Source: Caryophanales bacterium UBA4694
GTDB taxonomy: Bacteria > Bacillota_I > Bacilli_A > RFN20 > CAG-288
Assembly: GCA_002404835.1 (NCBI GenBank)
Contig: DHKM01000024.1
Span: forward strand, 5,900 to 25,143
DNA: 19,244 bases
Reading direction: 5' to 3'
Positions 1-7,969 of this stretch are shown one piece after another. Numbering within the stretch: the stretch's first letter is position 1; each line of letters begins with the position of its first letter. The notes beneath the pieces are model-generated. The model was not told where the DNA came from. It did no database searches and worked only from the letters and a program-made list of their open reading frames with translations. The translations under genes and the position numbers were made by a program.

Positions 1-227
1 AGAAGAAAACAGCACGTCCGAAATTGATTTCTATGATTGTTCTTGTCCTTGGAAGCCTGGTTTCGGCTTTCTTGTGTTTGTTTGTGGATCAAACCGGAAC
101 CAAAGGAATTGTGGTTCCGACCGAACTTGTCTTATTGCTGTTTGTTGCATTTTCCGCATTCGTTTTAATTGCCTATCTTGTGGATTTTGTTTTTGGTTTC
201 GCCAAAACAAAAAAGAAAGTAGATTGA
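1..227 (+). CDS. C-terminal part of a small membrane protein (partial)
   Basis: The reading frame is open to the window's left edge and ends in TGA at 225-227, so this is most likely the tail of a longer protein. A TTG at 24 and an ATG at 33 could start a short version, but neither has a ribosome site. The visible part has two strongly hydrophobic stretches (roughly 27-80 and 108-195), separated by a short polar loop containing D-Q-T-G-T-K-G. It ends in a basic tail rich in lysine, which suggests an inner-membrane protein with its C terminus in the cytoplasm. I do not recognise the family. No clear terminator follows, only a weak ATTGAC/GTCAAT inverted repeat. Confidence 0.55.
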   Translation, partial: KKTARPKLISMIVLVLGSLVSAFLCLFVDQTGTKGIVVPTELVLLLFVAFSAFVLIAYLVDFVFGFAKTKKKVD

Positions 228-255
228 CATTTCTTTAAGCGTCAATTGCCGTCAG

Positions 256-269
256 AATTCTATCTACAC
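256..269 (+). repeat. Left terminal inverted repeat of the decayed IS
   Basis: AATTCTATCTACAC is the exact reverse complement of 1359-1372. Identity stops at both flanks, which defines a 14-bp matched core. Confidence 0.8.
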
Positions 270-384
270 CTGGTCAATCAATCCTGTAAACCTCCGTGTT
301 TATGGGATTTTTTTGTAGTCTTGTGCCCTACGAAACGGTTGAAATCAGATATTCAAACAAGTATATCTACGTTTGAGGCTCGGA

Positions 385-1364
385 ATGGTCATCACGACAT
401 ATGCGAAAGAGAAGAACATCTACGCCAACGCCTCGAAATCCAGGCGTGTCGGAAAGGTCGTCAAGGAAAAGCACATCTTCCAGAACAGGAAACACGGCCT
501 TTACAAGTACGAACCAGAGACGGAGCAGATCACGGAGCTGACGAAGCAGAAAAAGAAAAGCGGTAGCTTGCATTGCATCGACTTCGGAGTCTCCTTCTTC
601 CCCGACAAGATGATGGAGAGAATCGGAATCTAGGAAATCGTCTCATCCGTGGAAGGGATCGACCGCCAGTCACTTCTGGCACTGATTCTCTTCTATTTGG
701 AATGCCGGGTTCCGAACAGCAATGCATTGGACTGGTTCGAAGGGAACTATGCCTCTGTCCTCTATTCCGATGCAAGGATGGACGACCAGAGAATCAGCGA
801 GGTTCTTTCTGTTCTCGGAAAGGAGGAGACGAAATCCGTCATACTGAGGAATACTATAAACGGGAGACATTCAAAACCGCAATCATCAACGGCGTCCACT
901 GCTCCTTTACCGCGGTCTCAAGCCACAACAGAAAGGGGCTCGATGGCACTACTTGATGCTGGGTATTGTACGACCTCGATCATCAGAAAACTGATGACCA
1001 TGAAGATCAGCTTCATCACAAGGCTAAATGCCAAGATGGTCCTCTTACGAAATCTTGAAAACAAGGGGAACTTGATACGGTACGAAGAGAGTTTCTTCTA
1101 TATCAGGATGTTCCGTTCAGCGATGAAAAGGTCCATGCCTATGTCTGCCTGGACAAAACATCCCATGCCTATAACACCATAAGGATGTCAGAAGGGAAGA
1201 ACATACCCGAGAACAATTAGGCATGCGAGGAACTGATGAGCGACGGATTCTTCATCCTGATATCAAACGAGGAATACGGTACCGACAGAATCCTTCCGCG
1301 GTATTATCTGCGCCAGAAGATCGAGGTGCCGGAGACAATCAAACTCCGGCCGAAAAAAGTGTAG
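385..1364 (+). pseudogene. IS4/IS1634-like DDE transposase, broken by stops and frameshifts
   Basis: Pieces of one transposase appear in two frames. From ATG 385 comes a basic N-terminal region (KEKNIY...SKSRRVGKVV...EKHIFQNRKHGL), then a TAG at 631-633. The same frame resumes with LLALILFYLECRVPNSNALDW, EGNYAS and QRISEVLSVLGKE. The frame then slips near 840, returns near 945 for the DAGY...FITRLNAKM block typical of IS4-group DDE transposases, and slips again near 1080. The last part (VHAYVCLDKTSHAYNTI, TAG at 1218-1220, GFFILISNEEYGTD, YYLRQKIE) is cut short before the usual C-terminal end. Two in-frame stops and about three shifts rule out a functional product. Assignment to IS1634 rather than another IS4-group family is from memory of the motifs. 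Confidence 0.75.
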
Positions 1365-1372
1365 ATAGAATT
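1359..1372 (+). repeat. Right terminal inverted repeat of the decayed IS
   Basis: GTGTAGATAGAATT mirrors 256-269 exactly and contains the TAG (1362-1364) that ends the transposase remnant. Confidence 0.8.
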
Positions 1373-1429
1373 AGTTCTTGGATGAACAATAGTTAGAAAG
1401 TCATAAACTTTATGTTACTCCCTTATTTG

Positions 1430-1458
1430 TTGACAGAATTCAAAACATCAATTATACT
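1430..1458 (+). promoter_or_regulatory. Sigma-A-type promoter for the first papain-fold/lipoprotein pair
   Basis: TTGACA at 1430-1435, a 17-bp spacer and TATACT at 1453-1458. This is a near-perfect housekeeping promoter. It lies outside the IS remnant and about 25 bp before the start codon, so the leader is very short (about 18 nt), with GAGG at 1471-1474 as ribosome site. Confidence 0.85.
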
Positions 1459-1483
1459 TTAACAAAAAGAGAGGATAAATAAT

Positions 1484-2515
1484 ATGAAAAAGATTATGTT
1501 ATCTATCATCCCTTCAACATTATTGTGCTGTTCTTTCACTACGGAAAAAGCTCCCATTCAATTCACTGATCAAATCAAATCCATTTTTAATCTTCCATCT
1601 ACATCCGACATTAGCTCTACCACTAAAGAATTTTCCATATCTAAAGAAAAAGGTTTTCTTACTACATTCTATACCCAAAACAAATTGCTCGGTTCTGTAC
1701 TATTCAACTCGTCAGTCTCGATTGCAAACATACAAGCGGTATACAAAGGAATGAATGAAACTGATTTGATCCATTTATATCAAGGTAATAAAAACGAGTC
1801 TTTAACAAACGAAGAACAATCTATTGATTCCATAGTTCAAAGCACGTATTCAGTTTCAACAAATTCAAAAGCCAAATCCATTGTCCCAACAGATTCATCT
1901 TCTTATTTCAGCGTAAACAAAACTTATTACTTTGAACGTGAGGTCAACCATTACACAGAATATTCCAAAATAAGACATGTTCCAAATTACATGAACACTA
2001 TGTTTAATCACAAAGGTTGTGTCCCAACCACCGCTGCAATGTATTTTTCTTTCTTAGGAAATTCATCATATGATAGAAAAAATATATTAGAAGAACCTTT
2101 ACCTCTGTCTCATACCGAAGATGAAGAAGCAGTAAACCGGTTCATAACGCTTTTGGGAGAAAATTACTTCAAAACAACATCATTAAGAGGAACATTCGAA
2201 GAATACATTGCGCCAGGATATACTTACTACTTAAATGAACATGGATATCATAATTATGAAACTACCATGACAAGAAACCTCACAGCATATCAAGAAGTCA
2301 TAACAAAAACGGCTAATCCAGTTCCACTATCTGCCAATCCATGTGATATTTGGAAAGCCTTCCATTCTATATTAGGTATCGGATATCGAAGACTGCCGAC
2401 AACTTCAGGCATAAAGGAATTGATTATCGTTAATGCAGCCTACGAAGATAAGATGGAAGAAATTGAAGTAGACGCTTCCTATATAGATCAATACTTTTTC
2501 ATTCATAAAAAATAG
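1484..2515 (+). CDS. Secreted papain-fold (C39-like) cysteine peptidase homologue
   Basis: A 343-residue exported protein. The N terminus (MKKIMLSIIPSTLLCCSF) is a signal peptide. Its LLCC is not a good lipobox because residue -1 would be Leu or Cys, so secretion and lipid anchoring are both possible. Residues 20-160 are a polar Ser/Thr-rich region that may be a propeptide. The C-terminal half carries the papain-clan signature: G-C-V-P-T-T-A-A-M with Cys179, then F-H-S-I-L-G-I-G-Y with His294, then I-I-V-N with Asn317, in the right order for a Cys/His/Asn triad. Start ATG 1484 has GAGG nine bases upstream and a strong promoter. The lipoprotein gene begins four bases after the stop, so the two are surely co-transcribed. 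Peptidase activity, substrate and cell-wall versus extracellular action cannot be read from the sequence; a transglutaminase- or amidase-like use of the fold is an alternative. Confidence 0.7.
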   Translation: MKKIMLSIIPSTLLCCSFTTEKAPIQFTDQIKSIFNLPSTSDISSTTKEFSISKEKGFLTTFYTQNKLLGSVLFNSSVSIANIQAVYKGMNETDLIHLYQGNKNESLTNEEQSIDSIVQSTYSVSTNSKAKSIVPTDSSSYFSVNKTYYFEREVNHYTEYSKIRHVPNYMNTMFNHKGCVPTTAAMYFSFLGNSSYDRKNILEEPLPLSHTEDEEAVNRFITLLGENYFKTTSLRGTFEEYIAPGYTYYLNEHGYHNYETTMTRNLTAYQEVITKTANPVPLSANPCDIWKAFHSILGIGYRRLPTTSGIKELIIVNAAYEDKMEEIEVDASYIDQYFFIHKK

Positions 2516-2519
2516 CATC

Positions 2520-3044
2520 ATGAAAAACAAGAATTTAATCAAGACAATGATTCTATCTTCTTCTCTCCTCTTCGGTTGCAAAAGCAATTCCGTTTCAGTT
2601 TCTTTTCCAAGAATCAGTGACTTCACCGGAGTGCATCTTTCTGAATCCATTTCTCTTCCGAAATTCGAAGAAATCGAAAATTTCAATTTCTTCCTTGAGG
2701 GACATGGCTATGTATCGGATTGGAAAGAATGCAATCCCAAAAAGGAATGGCTTTACAATTCCGTAAAGGATTACTTCAAGGTCGAAAGGGATTTCTCCGG
2801 AATGAAAGTAGGAATCGGAGCATATGACTCGGGATTCTTCCAAATTCTTTTCAAGGACAAGACGACATTCAGTTTCGGAGTCGGAACAGTCATGATCATC
2901 ACGGAAAGCGCCGATTATCTTAAGAATTCCGACAATGATCCTTTCTGCACAGACAAAAGATTTACTTTAGAAAAGTCTTCCTATGAATTTGCCCAAGAGC
3001 TTAAAAAATGTCTGAATTCTTATTTCGATAAAGAGAATCCATAA
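2520..3044 (+). CDS. Small lipoprotein, partner of the upstream papain-fold protein
   Basis: 174 residues. The signal peptide ends in a good lipobox, Leu17-Phe18-Gly19-Cys20, so the mature protein should be lipid-anchored on the outer face of the membrane. The rest is soluble and mixed alpha/beta in character, with two further cysteines (in the segments W-K-E-C-N and D-P-F-C-T) that could pair, and another near the C terminus. I do not recognise a family. The ATG lies four bases past the TAG of the peptidase-like gene and has no Shine-Dalgarno sequence of its own, so translation is probably coupled to the gene before it. That implies matched synthesis of the two products. A terminator follows directly. 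Possible roles are an inhibitor, foldase or surface receptor for the upstream protein, none of them shown by the sequence. Confidence 0.7.
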   Translation: MKNKNLIKTMILSSSLLFGCKSNSVSVSFPRISDFTGVHLSESISLPKFEEIENFNFFLEGHGYVSDWKECNPKKEWLYNSVKDYFKVERDFSGMKVGIGAYDSGFFQILFKDKTTFSFGVGTVMIITESADYLKNSDNDPFCTDKRFTLEKSSYEFAQELKKCLNSYFDKENP

Positions 3045-3065
3045 CAGGTGAATTCTTATCCAATT

Positions 3066-3104
3066 AAAATCCGCTTTCAGGTTTCCTTCCTGGAAGCGGA
3101 TTTT
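3066..3104 (+). terminator. Rho-independent terminator after the lipoprotein gene
   Basis: AAAATCCGCTTTCAGG (3066-3081) pairs with CCTGGAAGCGGATTTT (3089-3104) over 16 positions with one G-U pair, around a 7-base loop. The A-rich and T-rich ends make it look bidirectional, although only the plus-strand side has a gene ending here. Confidence 0.85.
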
Positions 3105-3126
3105 ACTTTCTTTCCTCCGCTGTTCT

Positions 3127-3135
3127 TGTTACAAT
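3127..3135 (+). promoter_or_regulatory. Extended -10 promoter for the ABC-F gene
   Basis: TGTTACAAT gives a TGN-TACAAT extended -10. No good -35 stands 17 bp upstream (TTTCTT). The predicted leader is short, about 17 nt, carrying AAGGTAGGTG just before ATG 3159. Confidence 0.5.
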
Positions 3136-3158
3136 ACCTCGGATAAGGTAGGTGCAAA

Positions 3159-4748
3159 ATGTTACAGTTAAATAATATCGCAATGCAATTCGGAGGAAGG
3201 GTTCTTTTCAAAGACGTCAATGTTTCCTTCACACCGGGTGAATGCTTCGGAATCATCGGGGCCAACGGAGCCGGAAAGTCGACGCTTCTAAGAATCATCT
3301 CCGGAGATCTTGAGCCGACGGAAGGTTTTGTCAGCAAGGATCCGAAAGAAAGGCTTTCCGTTCTGAAGCAGGACCAGCATGCCTTCGATGACCATGAAGT
3401 CCTGGAGACTGTTTTGATGGGATATCCAAGGCTCATCCAGGTCATGAAGGAGAAGGATGCTCTTTATGCCAAGCCGGATTTCAGCGACGCTGACGGTGTT
3501 CTTGCCGCAGAACTCGAGAATGAATTTGCGGAAATGGATGGATGGAACGCGGAATCCAATGCCGAGACTCTTCTTTCTTCCTTAGGTGTTTCCTTGGACA
3601 ACGAGCACAAACTGATGAAGGATGTCGATCCTAGAGACAAGGTCAAGGTCCTTCTTGCCCAGGCTCTTTTCGGAAATCCGGATATCCTGGTCCTGGATGA
3701 ACCAACCAACAACCTCGATGAGAGGGCGTGCCGCTGGCTTGAAGAATTTCTGATCAACTTCACGAATACGGTTCTCATCGTCTCCCACGACCGTTATTTC
3801 CTCAACAACGTCTGTACCAGGATCCTCGATGTCGATTACAATGCCATCAATCTTTTCGTCGGAAACTACGACTTCTGGTATCAGTCTTCCCAGCTCATCC
3901 AGCAGCAGATGAAGGATCAGAACAAGAAAAAGGAAGAAAGAATCAAGGAATTGGAAGACTTCATCCGACGTTTTGCAGCAAATGCCGCAAAATCAAGGCA
4001 GGCAACTTCCAGAAAGAAATCGTTGGAAAAGATCCAGCTTGACGAGATCAAGCCATCCAGCAGAAAGTATCCGTTCATCTCCTTCAAGAGTGAATACCCG
4101 CTTGGAAACGATATCCTCGAAGTCCGGGAAGCAACAAAGGATGGTTTCTTCAAAAACCTGGAATTCACCATCCGGAACACAGACAAGGTTGCCTTCATCG
4201 CGGATAACTCGCTTGCCATCACCAAACTTTTCGACATCATTTCCGGAAGAGAAGAATTGGATAGCGGAAGCTATAAATGGGGTATTACGACCAAACCGAT
4301 GTATATTCCTGCAGATTTCAAGGAATTTGATGGCATCAACGACTCCTTGGTCAATTATCTTAGACCTTATGCAAAGGAAACCACCGATGCTTATATCAGA
4401 GGTTTCCTTGGTAGAATGCTCTTCACCGGAGAAGAGGCACTCAAGAGCGTATCCGTCCTGTCCGGAGGAGAAAAGGTAAGGCTTCGTTTCTGCAGAGTCA
4501 TGTTGGATCCTGGCAATGTCATCATCCTGAACGATCCGACCAACCATCTTGATCTGGAATCCATCCAGTCTCTGAACAAGGCCATGGCCGAAGCTCCGAA
4601 ATCCGTCTTCCTCTTCTATTCCCACGATAGAGAACTTGTCAATTCCATCGCCAACAGAATCATCTATCTCAAAGCGGATGGAAGCTTCATCGATCGTCAG
4701 ATGACATACGAAGAATTTCTCGAATACATCGACAAAACAGGAAAATAG
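3159..4748 (+). CDS. ABC-F family ATPase, YkpA/YbiT type
   Basis: A soluble 529-residue protein with two ABC ATPase domains and no membrane segments. ABC-F proteins bind the ribosomal E site and adjust translation or relieve stalling. Domain 1 has Walker A GANGAGKST (34-42), Walker B ILVLDEPTNNLD (176-187) and the His switch VSHDRYFL (208-215), but its signature reads VDPRD instead of LSGGE. A charged linker at about 245-300 (KKKEERIKELEDF ... SRQATSRKKSLEK) is the P-site tRNA-interaction motif of the family. Domain 2 keeps LSGGE (434-438) and NDPTNHLD (458-465), but its Walker A is reduced to ADNSLAITK (348-356). Start ATG 3159 has AAGGTAGG before it. The length and the phrases LLAQALFGNPD and FVGNYDFW match the YkpA/YbiT subgroup. 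Monocistronic, flanked by terminators. Confidence 0.9.
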   Translation: MLQLNNIAMQFGGRVLFKDVNVSFTPGECFGIIGANGAGKSTLLRIISGDLEPTEGFVSKDPKERLSVLKQDQHAFDDHEVLETVLMGYPRLIQVMKEKDALYAKPDFSDADGVLAAELENEFAEMDGWNAESNAETLLSSLGVSLDNEHKLMKDVDPRDKVKVLLAQALFGNPDILVLDEPTNNLDERACRWLEEFLINFTNTVLIVSHDRYFLNNVCTRILDVDYNAINLFVGNYDFWYQSSQLIQQQMKDQNKKKEERIKELEDFIRRFAANAAKSRQATSRKKSLEKIQLDEIKPSSRKYPFISFKSEYPLGNDILEVREATKDGFFKNLEFTIRNTDKVAFIADNSLAITKLFDIISGREELDSGSYKWGITTKPMYIPADFKEFDGINDSLVNYLRPYAKETTDAYIRGFLGRMLFTGEEALKSVSVLSGGEKVRLRFCRVMLDPGNVIILNDPTNHLDLESIQSLNKAMAEAPKSVFLFYSHDRELVNSIANRIIYLKADGSFIDRQMTYEEFLEYIDKTGK

Positions 4749-4777
4749 ATAATTCCACTTAGTTACAACTTATAAAT

Positions 4778-4813
4778 GATGATGAGATTTTGTTGATTTC
4801 ATCATCTTTTTTT
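4778..4813 (+). terminator. Terminator of the ABC-F gene
   Basis: GATGATGA (4778-4785) pairs with TCATCATC (4799-4806), followed by seven T residues (4807-4813). Confidence 0.75.
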
Positions 4814-4818
4814 GTTTC

Positions 4819-4869
4819 AAAAAAAGACAGCTGGATTCTGAATATTGTTTCATTCAGATAGCTGTCTTT
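4819..4869 (-). terminator. Terminator of the rnj-maf operon
   Basis: On the minus strand, AAAGACAGCT (4869-4860) pairs with AGCTGTCTTT (4832-4823). There is a further inner TCTGAAT/ATTCAGA pairing, then seven T residues (4825-4819 read in reverse). It sits immediately after the Maf stop, back to back with the ABC-F terminator. Confidence 0.85.
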
Positions 4870-4873
4870 TGAT

Positions 4874-5446
4874 TCAGTGTTTTAGGATATGGAGCTCGTA
4901 AAGGTCAGCAACAAGTTCATAGAGCGGAAGTCCCATGACCGTGGATTCGTCACCCTCCAGAAGCGTGGATGTGATGAAGTCTTTGTCCTGGATTCCATAG
5001 GCTCCTGCCTTATCCATAGGGGAACCGGTTTCGATGTATTCCTGGATTTCGAGGTCTGCCATCTTCTCGATGTGAAGTTTTGCACTCACGACCCGGCTTT
5101 TCAGTTCTTTGTCTCCCTGGAAGAGAGCATATGCCGTGATGACTTCGTGGGTGTTGTCCTGAAGCATCCTGAGCATATTGAAGGCTTCGTTTTCATCCTT
5201 CGGTTTTCCAAGCTGCTTGTGTTCGAACAGAACCATCGTATCGGAAGCGATGACGATATCGTCAGGATGTTCTTTTGAAACATCCTTTGCCTTTCCGATT
5301 GCTTCCATAAGGCAAAGCTTCCGGAGTGAGGAATTCTGGATGCTTCTTTCATCGAAATGAGACGGAATGGTCTCAAAGGGAATATCGCCAAGGATTTCCT
5401 TGAGAATCTCTTTTCTTCTCGGAGACTGGCTTGCAAGGATGATCAT
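4874..5446 (-). CDS. maf: Maf-family nucleoside triphosphate pyrophosphatase
   Basis: 190 residues, the usual length for Maf. It hydrolyses non-canonical or excess nucleotides (in this subgroup dTTP, UTP and modified forms) to monophosphate and pyrophosphate in the cytoplasm, and Maf proteins are linked to septum control. The visible motifs are ASQSPRRKEIL at residues 5-15, the metal/substrate Asp in IASDTMV (67-72), LGKP (79-82), YIETGSPMDKAGAYGIQDK (137-155) and VMGLPLYEL (170-178). The start ATG at 5446 lies one base beyond the RNase J stop. Its ribosome site AAAGGGGA is inside the RNase J 3' end, so the two are one operon with coupled translation. The biochemical subgroup (YhdE-like rather than YceF-like) is inferred from the motif wording only. 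Confidence 0.93.
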   Translation of the reverse strand: MIILASQSPRRKEILKEILGDIPFETIPSHFDERSIQNSSLRKLCLMEAIGKAKDVSKEHPDDIVIASDTMVLFEHKQLGKPKDENEAFNMLRMLQDNTHEVITAYALFQGDKELKSRVVSAKLHIEKMADLEIQEYIETGSPMDKAGAYGIQDKDFITSTLLEGDESTVMGLPLYELVADLYELHILKH

Positions 5447-5447
5447 T

Positions 5448-7154
5448 CTATTCCCCTTTGTTTGCCGTGCTGTCGTAATTCAAGATGACAGGGATGATCA
5501 TCGGATTGCGGTGGCTTTCACGGTAGAGGAATCTTCCGGCAACGGTCTTGACCGTATTCTTGATATCGGAGAAAGTGATTTTGTTTCCGGAATTCATCAG
5601 GGAATTGACGGAAATGCCGATAATTTCGGCTGCTTTCTTCTGAAGTGCTTTCTTGTTGGAAGAAATGAACCCTTCACTGTCGACAACCGGGGTATACAGA
5701 AGCTTGCTTCTCTTGGTGTCGATGACAAGATAGACGCCGACCATTCCCTCATTGATGAGAGTAGAGCGGTCTTTGATGACGGAGTTGGAAAGACCGACTG
5801 TGGATTTTCCATCAATATAGATGCTGTCAGCCGGATATTCTCCGCCTCTTGTCACTTTATGGTTGATGAGTGTAAGGACATCTCCGTTTTCACACACGAA
5901 GACATTCTTCTTCGGCATTCCGCATTCGACGGCGATCCTTCCGTGAAGCTTGAGCATTCTATATTCGCCATGGATTGGCATGAAGTATTTCGGTCTTGCG
6001 ATTTTCTGGAGAAGTCTCATTTCCTGTCTGGATGCATGTCCGGAAGCATGGAGGTTGTTCAGAACGGAATTGGTGACAACGCTGGCTCCGAGTCTGGTAA
6101 GCTGATTGGTCAGGGCATTGACAGAGGAGGTGTTTCCTGGAATAACGGAGGAAGAGAAGACAATAGTATCACCTGGAAGGACATGGATATATCTGTGTTC
6201 ACCTCTGGCGATTCTGGACAAGACAGCCATCGGTTCGCCTTGGGTTCCCGTGCAAAGGATACAGACATCGCTTGGCGGAAGGGTTTTCAGATCTTCGGGT
6301 CTTGCGATATATTCATCCGGAACTTTGATATATCCGAATTCTCTGGCTGCATCGATGTTGCTTTCCATACTACGGCCGAAGATGATGATTTTCCTCTTGT
6401 ACTTCATCGCCATTTCGATGATCTGTTCAATACGGGAGATGTTGGATGAGAAGGTAGAGATGATAAGTCTTCCGCTGGACTCGGAGAAAACGTCTCCGAT
6501 TCCCTGGATGACCGTCTTTTCACTTGGCGTATAGCCTTCTTTTTCGGCATTGGTGCTATCAGCCATCAATAGGTCGATTCCCTGATCACCGAAACGGGAG
6601 AGTTTGGAAAGATTGAAGTCTCCGTCAACCGGGGTAAGGTCAATCTTGAAGTCTCCGGATTCGACAATGGTTCCCTGAGGAGTATTGATGAAAATACCGA
6701 AAGAATCCGGAATGGAGTGGGTAACATGATAGAACTGGCAGGTGAAATCACCGAAACGGATGACGTCTTCCTCTTTGTACTCGATAACCTTGGTTCTGGT
6801 CGCAATCTTGGAATCGTCAAGCTTATGTCTGATCAGAGCACAGGCAATCTTCGGTGCATAGATGACCGGAACATCCACCTGCTGAAGAAGGAACGGAATT
6901 CCACCGATGTGATCTTCATGTCCATGGGTGATGACCAGGCCCTTGATCTTGTTCTGATTCTCCCTGAGATGAGTGAAATCCGGAACGACATAGTCGATAC
7001 CTGGCATTGCCTCATCCGGAAACATGACACCGCAATCGACAATCAAAAGAGAATTTGCATTTTCAACGCAATACAAATTCTTTCCGACCTCTCCAAGTCC
7101 GCCCAAAGCATAGATCTGGACAGGAGAAATCAACGTATTTTTCGCATTAGCCAT
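5448..7154 (-). CDS. rnj: Ribonuclease J
   Basis: A 568-residue metallo-beta-lactamase/beta-CASP ribonuclease, the standard size. RNase J has 5'-3' exonuclease and endonuclease activity and drives mRNA turnover and rRNA maturation in Bacillota. The zinc-site motif HGHEDH is at residues 77-82 within VITHGHEDHIGGIP. Later landmarks are ESGDFKID, TFSSNISRIEQI (beta-CASP region), LCTGTQGEP, the SGHASRQEM histidine and MPIHGEYRML. The C-terminal stretch after about residue 450 is the dimerisation domain. ATG 7154 is preceded by AAGGAG at a spacing of 10. A strong promoter lies at 7255-7283, leaving a leader of about 94 nt. I cannot tell J1 from J2 with one copy in view, so no paralogue letter is given. 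Confidence 0.96.
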   Translation of the reverse strand: MANAKNTLISPVQIYALGGLGEVGKNLYCVENANSLLIVDCGVMFPDEAMPGIDYVVPDFTHLRENQNKIKGLVITHGHEDHIGGIPFLLQQVDVPVIYAPKIACALIRHKLDDSKIATRTKVIEYKEEDVIRFGDFTCQFYHVTHSIPDSFGIFINTPQGTIVESGDFKIDLTPVDGDFNLSKLSRFGDQGIDLLMADSTNAEKEGYTPSEKTVIQGIGDVFSESSGRLIISTFSSNISRIEQIIEMAMKYKRKIIIFGRSMESNIDAAREFGYIKVPDEYIARPEDLKTLPPSDVCILCTGTQGEPMAVLSRIARGEHRYIHVLPGDTIVFSSSVIPGNTSSVNALTNQLTRLGASVVTNSVLNNLHASGHASRQEMRLLQKIARPKYFMPIHGEYRMLKLHGRIAVECGMPKKNVFVCENGDVLTLINHKVTRGGEYPADSIYIDGKSTVGLSNSVIKDRSTLINEGMVGVYLVIDTKRSKLLYTPVVDSEGFISSNKKALQKKAAEIIGISVNSLMNSGNKITFSDIKNTVKTVAGRFLYRESHRNPMIIPVILNYDSTANKGE

Positions 7155-7254
7155 ATTAATACTGCTCCTTATTTTGATACGTCCTGAAATACCACATAGA
7201 AAATCGTGCGTGCGGATTTCTTTTTAAATGTAAACATATCTTCTTGCGAAAATT

Positions 7255-7283
7255 AGTATAGCGGAAAGTCTTGGCCTCTTCAA
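7255..7283 (-). promoter_or_regulatory. Promoter of the rnj-maf operon
   Basis: Read on the minus strand: TTGAAG (7283-7278), a 17-bp spacer, TATACT (7260-7255). This gives a leader of about 94 nt up to ATG 7154. The remaining part of the gene-free stretch, 7284-7418, holds only A/T-rich tracts. A pure A/T hairpin near 7333-7350 could act as a weak terminator for the deformylase operon; I see nothing else in it. Confidence 0.8.
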
Positions 7284-7418
7284 GACGAAAGAGAAAAAAA
7301 CGTTTTCAATTGTTGTCTTATAAAAGCCACAAAAAATACTTTTTTTCCTTTTGCAATTTAATTAGGGTATATCACAGAATCGGTTAAGATATCTCTATCG
7401 GTATAAGAGCAGTTAGCA

Positions 7419-7967
7419 TCAGGCAATCTTGACTGCATTTGGGTCTTCGTAAAATGGGTCTTCTTTGTTGATTCTTTCATAATAGAGGACGCCATCAAGA
7501 TGGTCGTATTCATGTTGGAAAACAATAGCTGGATATCCATGAAGTTTAAGAGTCACTTCTTTCTGGGAAACAACGTCATATGCCTTCATGGTAACCTTGA
7601 AATAGCGGTAAACATATCCTTTCACATCTTGCGGAACAGATAGGCATCCTTCTCCCGTTTCAAGATATGCTTTTTTGACGGAAGAAGAGAGAATCACCGG
7701 GTTGACTAGTCCATATTCATAAGTCTTGTCATTGTCCTGGAAATAGATGGCAAAAAATCTCTCGGAAATCCCGATCTGCGGAGCAGCAATGCCTACTCCA
7801 GGGCGGATGTTGTACTTCTTGCTCAAGACTTCATCCTGGGAATCCTTCAGATACTGGACCATGTCCAATATGGTATTGCGTTTTTCTTCCGAAAGCGGCA
7901 ACTGTACTTCTTTTGCCTTCTGATGAAGGACTTCTTCGTTGTCGTAGTGTATCTTAAATAGTTTCAT
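7419..7967 (-). CDS. def: Peptide deformylase, Gram-positive type
   Basis: 182 residues from ATG 7967. It removes the formyl group from the N-terminal methionine of nascent proteins, using a metal held by one Cys and two His. All three hallmark motifs are present: GVGIAAPQ (57-64), EGCLS with metal-binding Cys108 (106-110), and QHEYDH (151-156) with both His ligands and the catalytic Glu. The length and the insertion between motifs match type 2 deformylases of Bacilli. I chose ATG 7967 over an upstream TTG at 7973, because AAAGGA stands six bases before the ATG and overlaps the MerR stop. It follows the MerR gene with only a two-base gap, so it should be co-transcribed with that regulator, an unusual partner for a housekeeping enzyme. 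Confidence 0.95.
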   Translation of the reverse strand: MKLFKIHYDNEEVLHQKAKEVQLPLSEEKRNTILDMVQYLKDSQDEVLSKKYNIRPGVGIAAPQIGISERFFAIYFQDNDKTYEYGLVNPVILSSSVKKAYLETGEGCLSVPQDVKGYVYRYFKVTMKAYDVVSQKEVTLKLHGYPAIVFQHEYDHLDGVLYYERINKEDPFYEDPNAVKIA

Positions 7968-7969
7968 AT

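Larger units (their letters stand above)
256..1372 (+). mobile_element. Decayed IS4/IS1634-like insertion sequence with intact terminal inverted repeats
   Basis: A perfect 14-bp inverted repeat bounds the stretch: AATTCTATCTACAC at 256-269 and GTGTAGATAGAATT at 1359-1372. It encloses a broken transposase reading rightward whose last stop codon lies inside the right repeat, as is usual for compact IS elements. The element is about 1.1 kb, shorter than full-length relatives, so it has probably lost internal sequence as well as its frame. I found no convincing target-site duplication outside the repeats. It looks immobile unless a transposase is supplied from elsewhere. The following gene's promoter begins about 58 bp beyond the right end, so that gene has its own promoter outside the IS. 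Confidence 0.8.

Noticed and set aside
3993..4625. A 210-codon open frame antisense to the ABC-F gene
   Set aside because: Shadow frame of a well-supported gene, with no promoter, ribosome site or recognisable motif.
5367..6449. A 360-codon open frame on the plus strand opposite the RNase J gene
   Set aside because: It lies wholly antisense to a clear RNase J gene, has no ribosome site or family motifs, and is explained by the codon bias of the opposite strand.
7371..7408. Imperfect ATCGGT repeats before the deformylase stop
   Set aside because: Too short and imperfect to call a regulatory repeat or hairpin.
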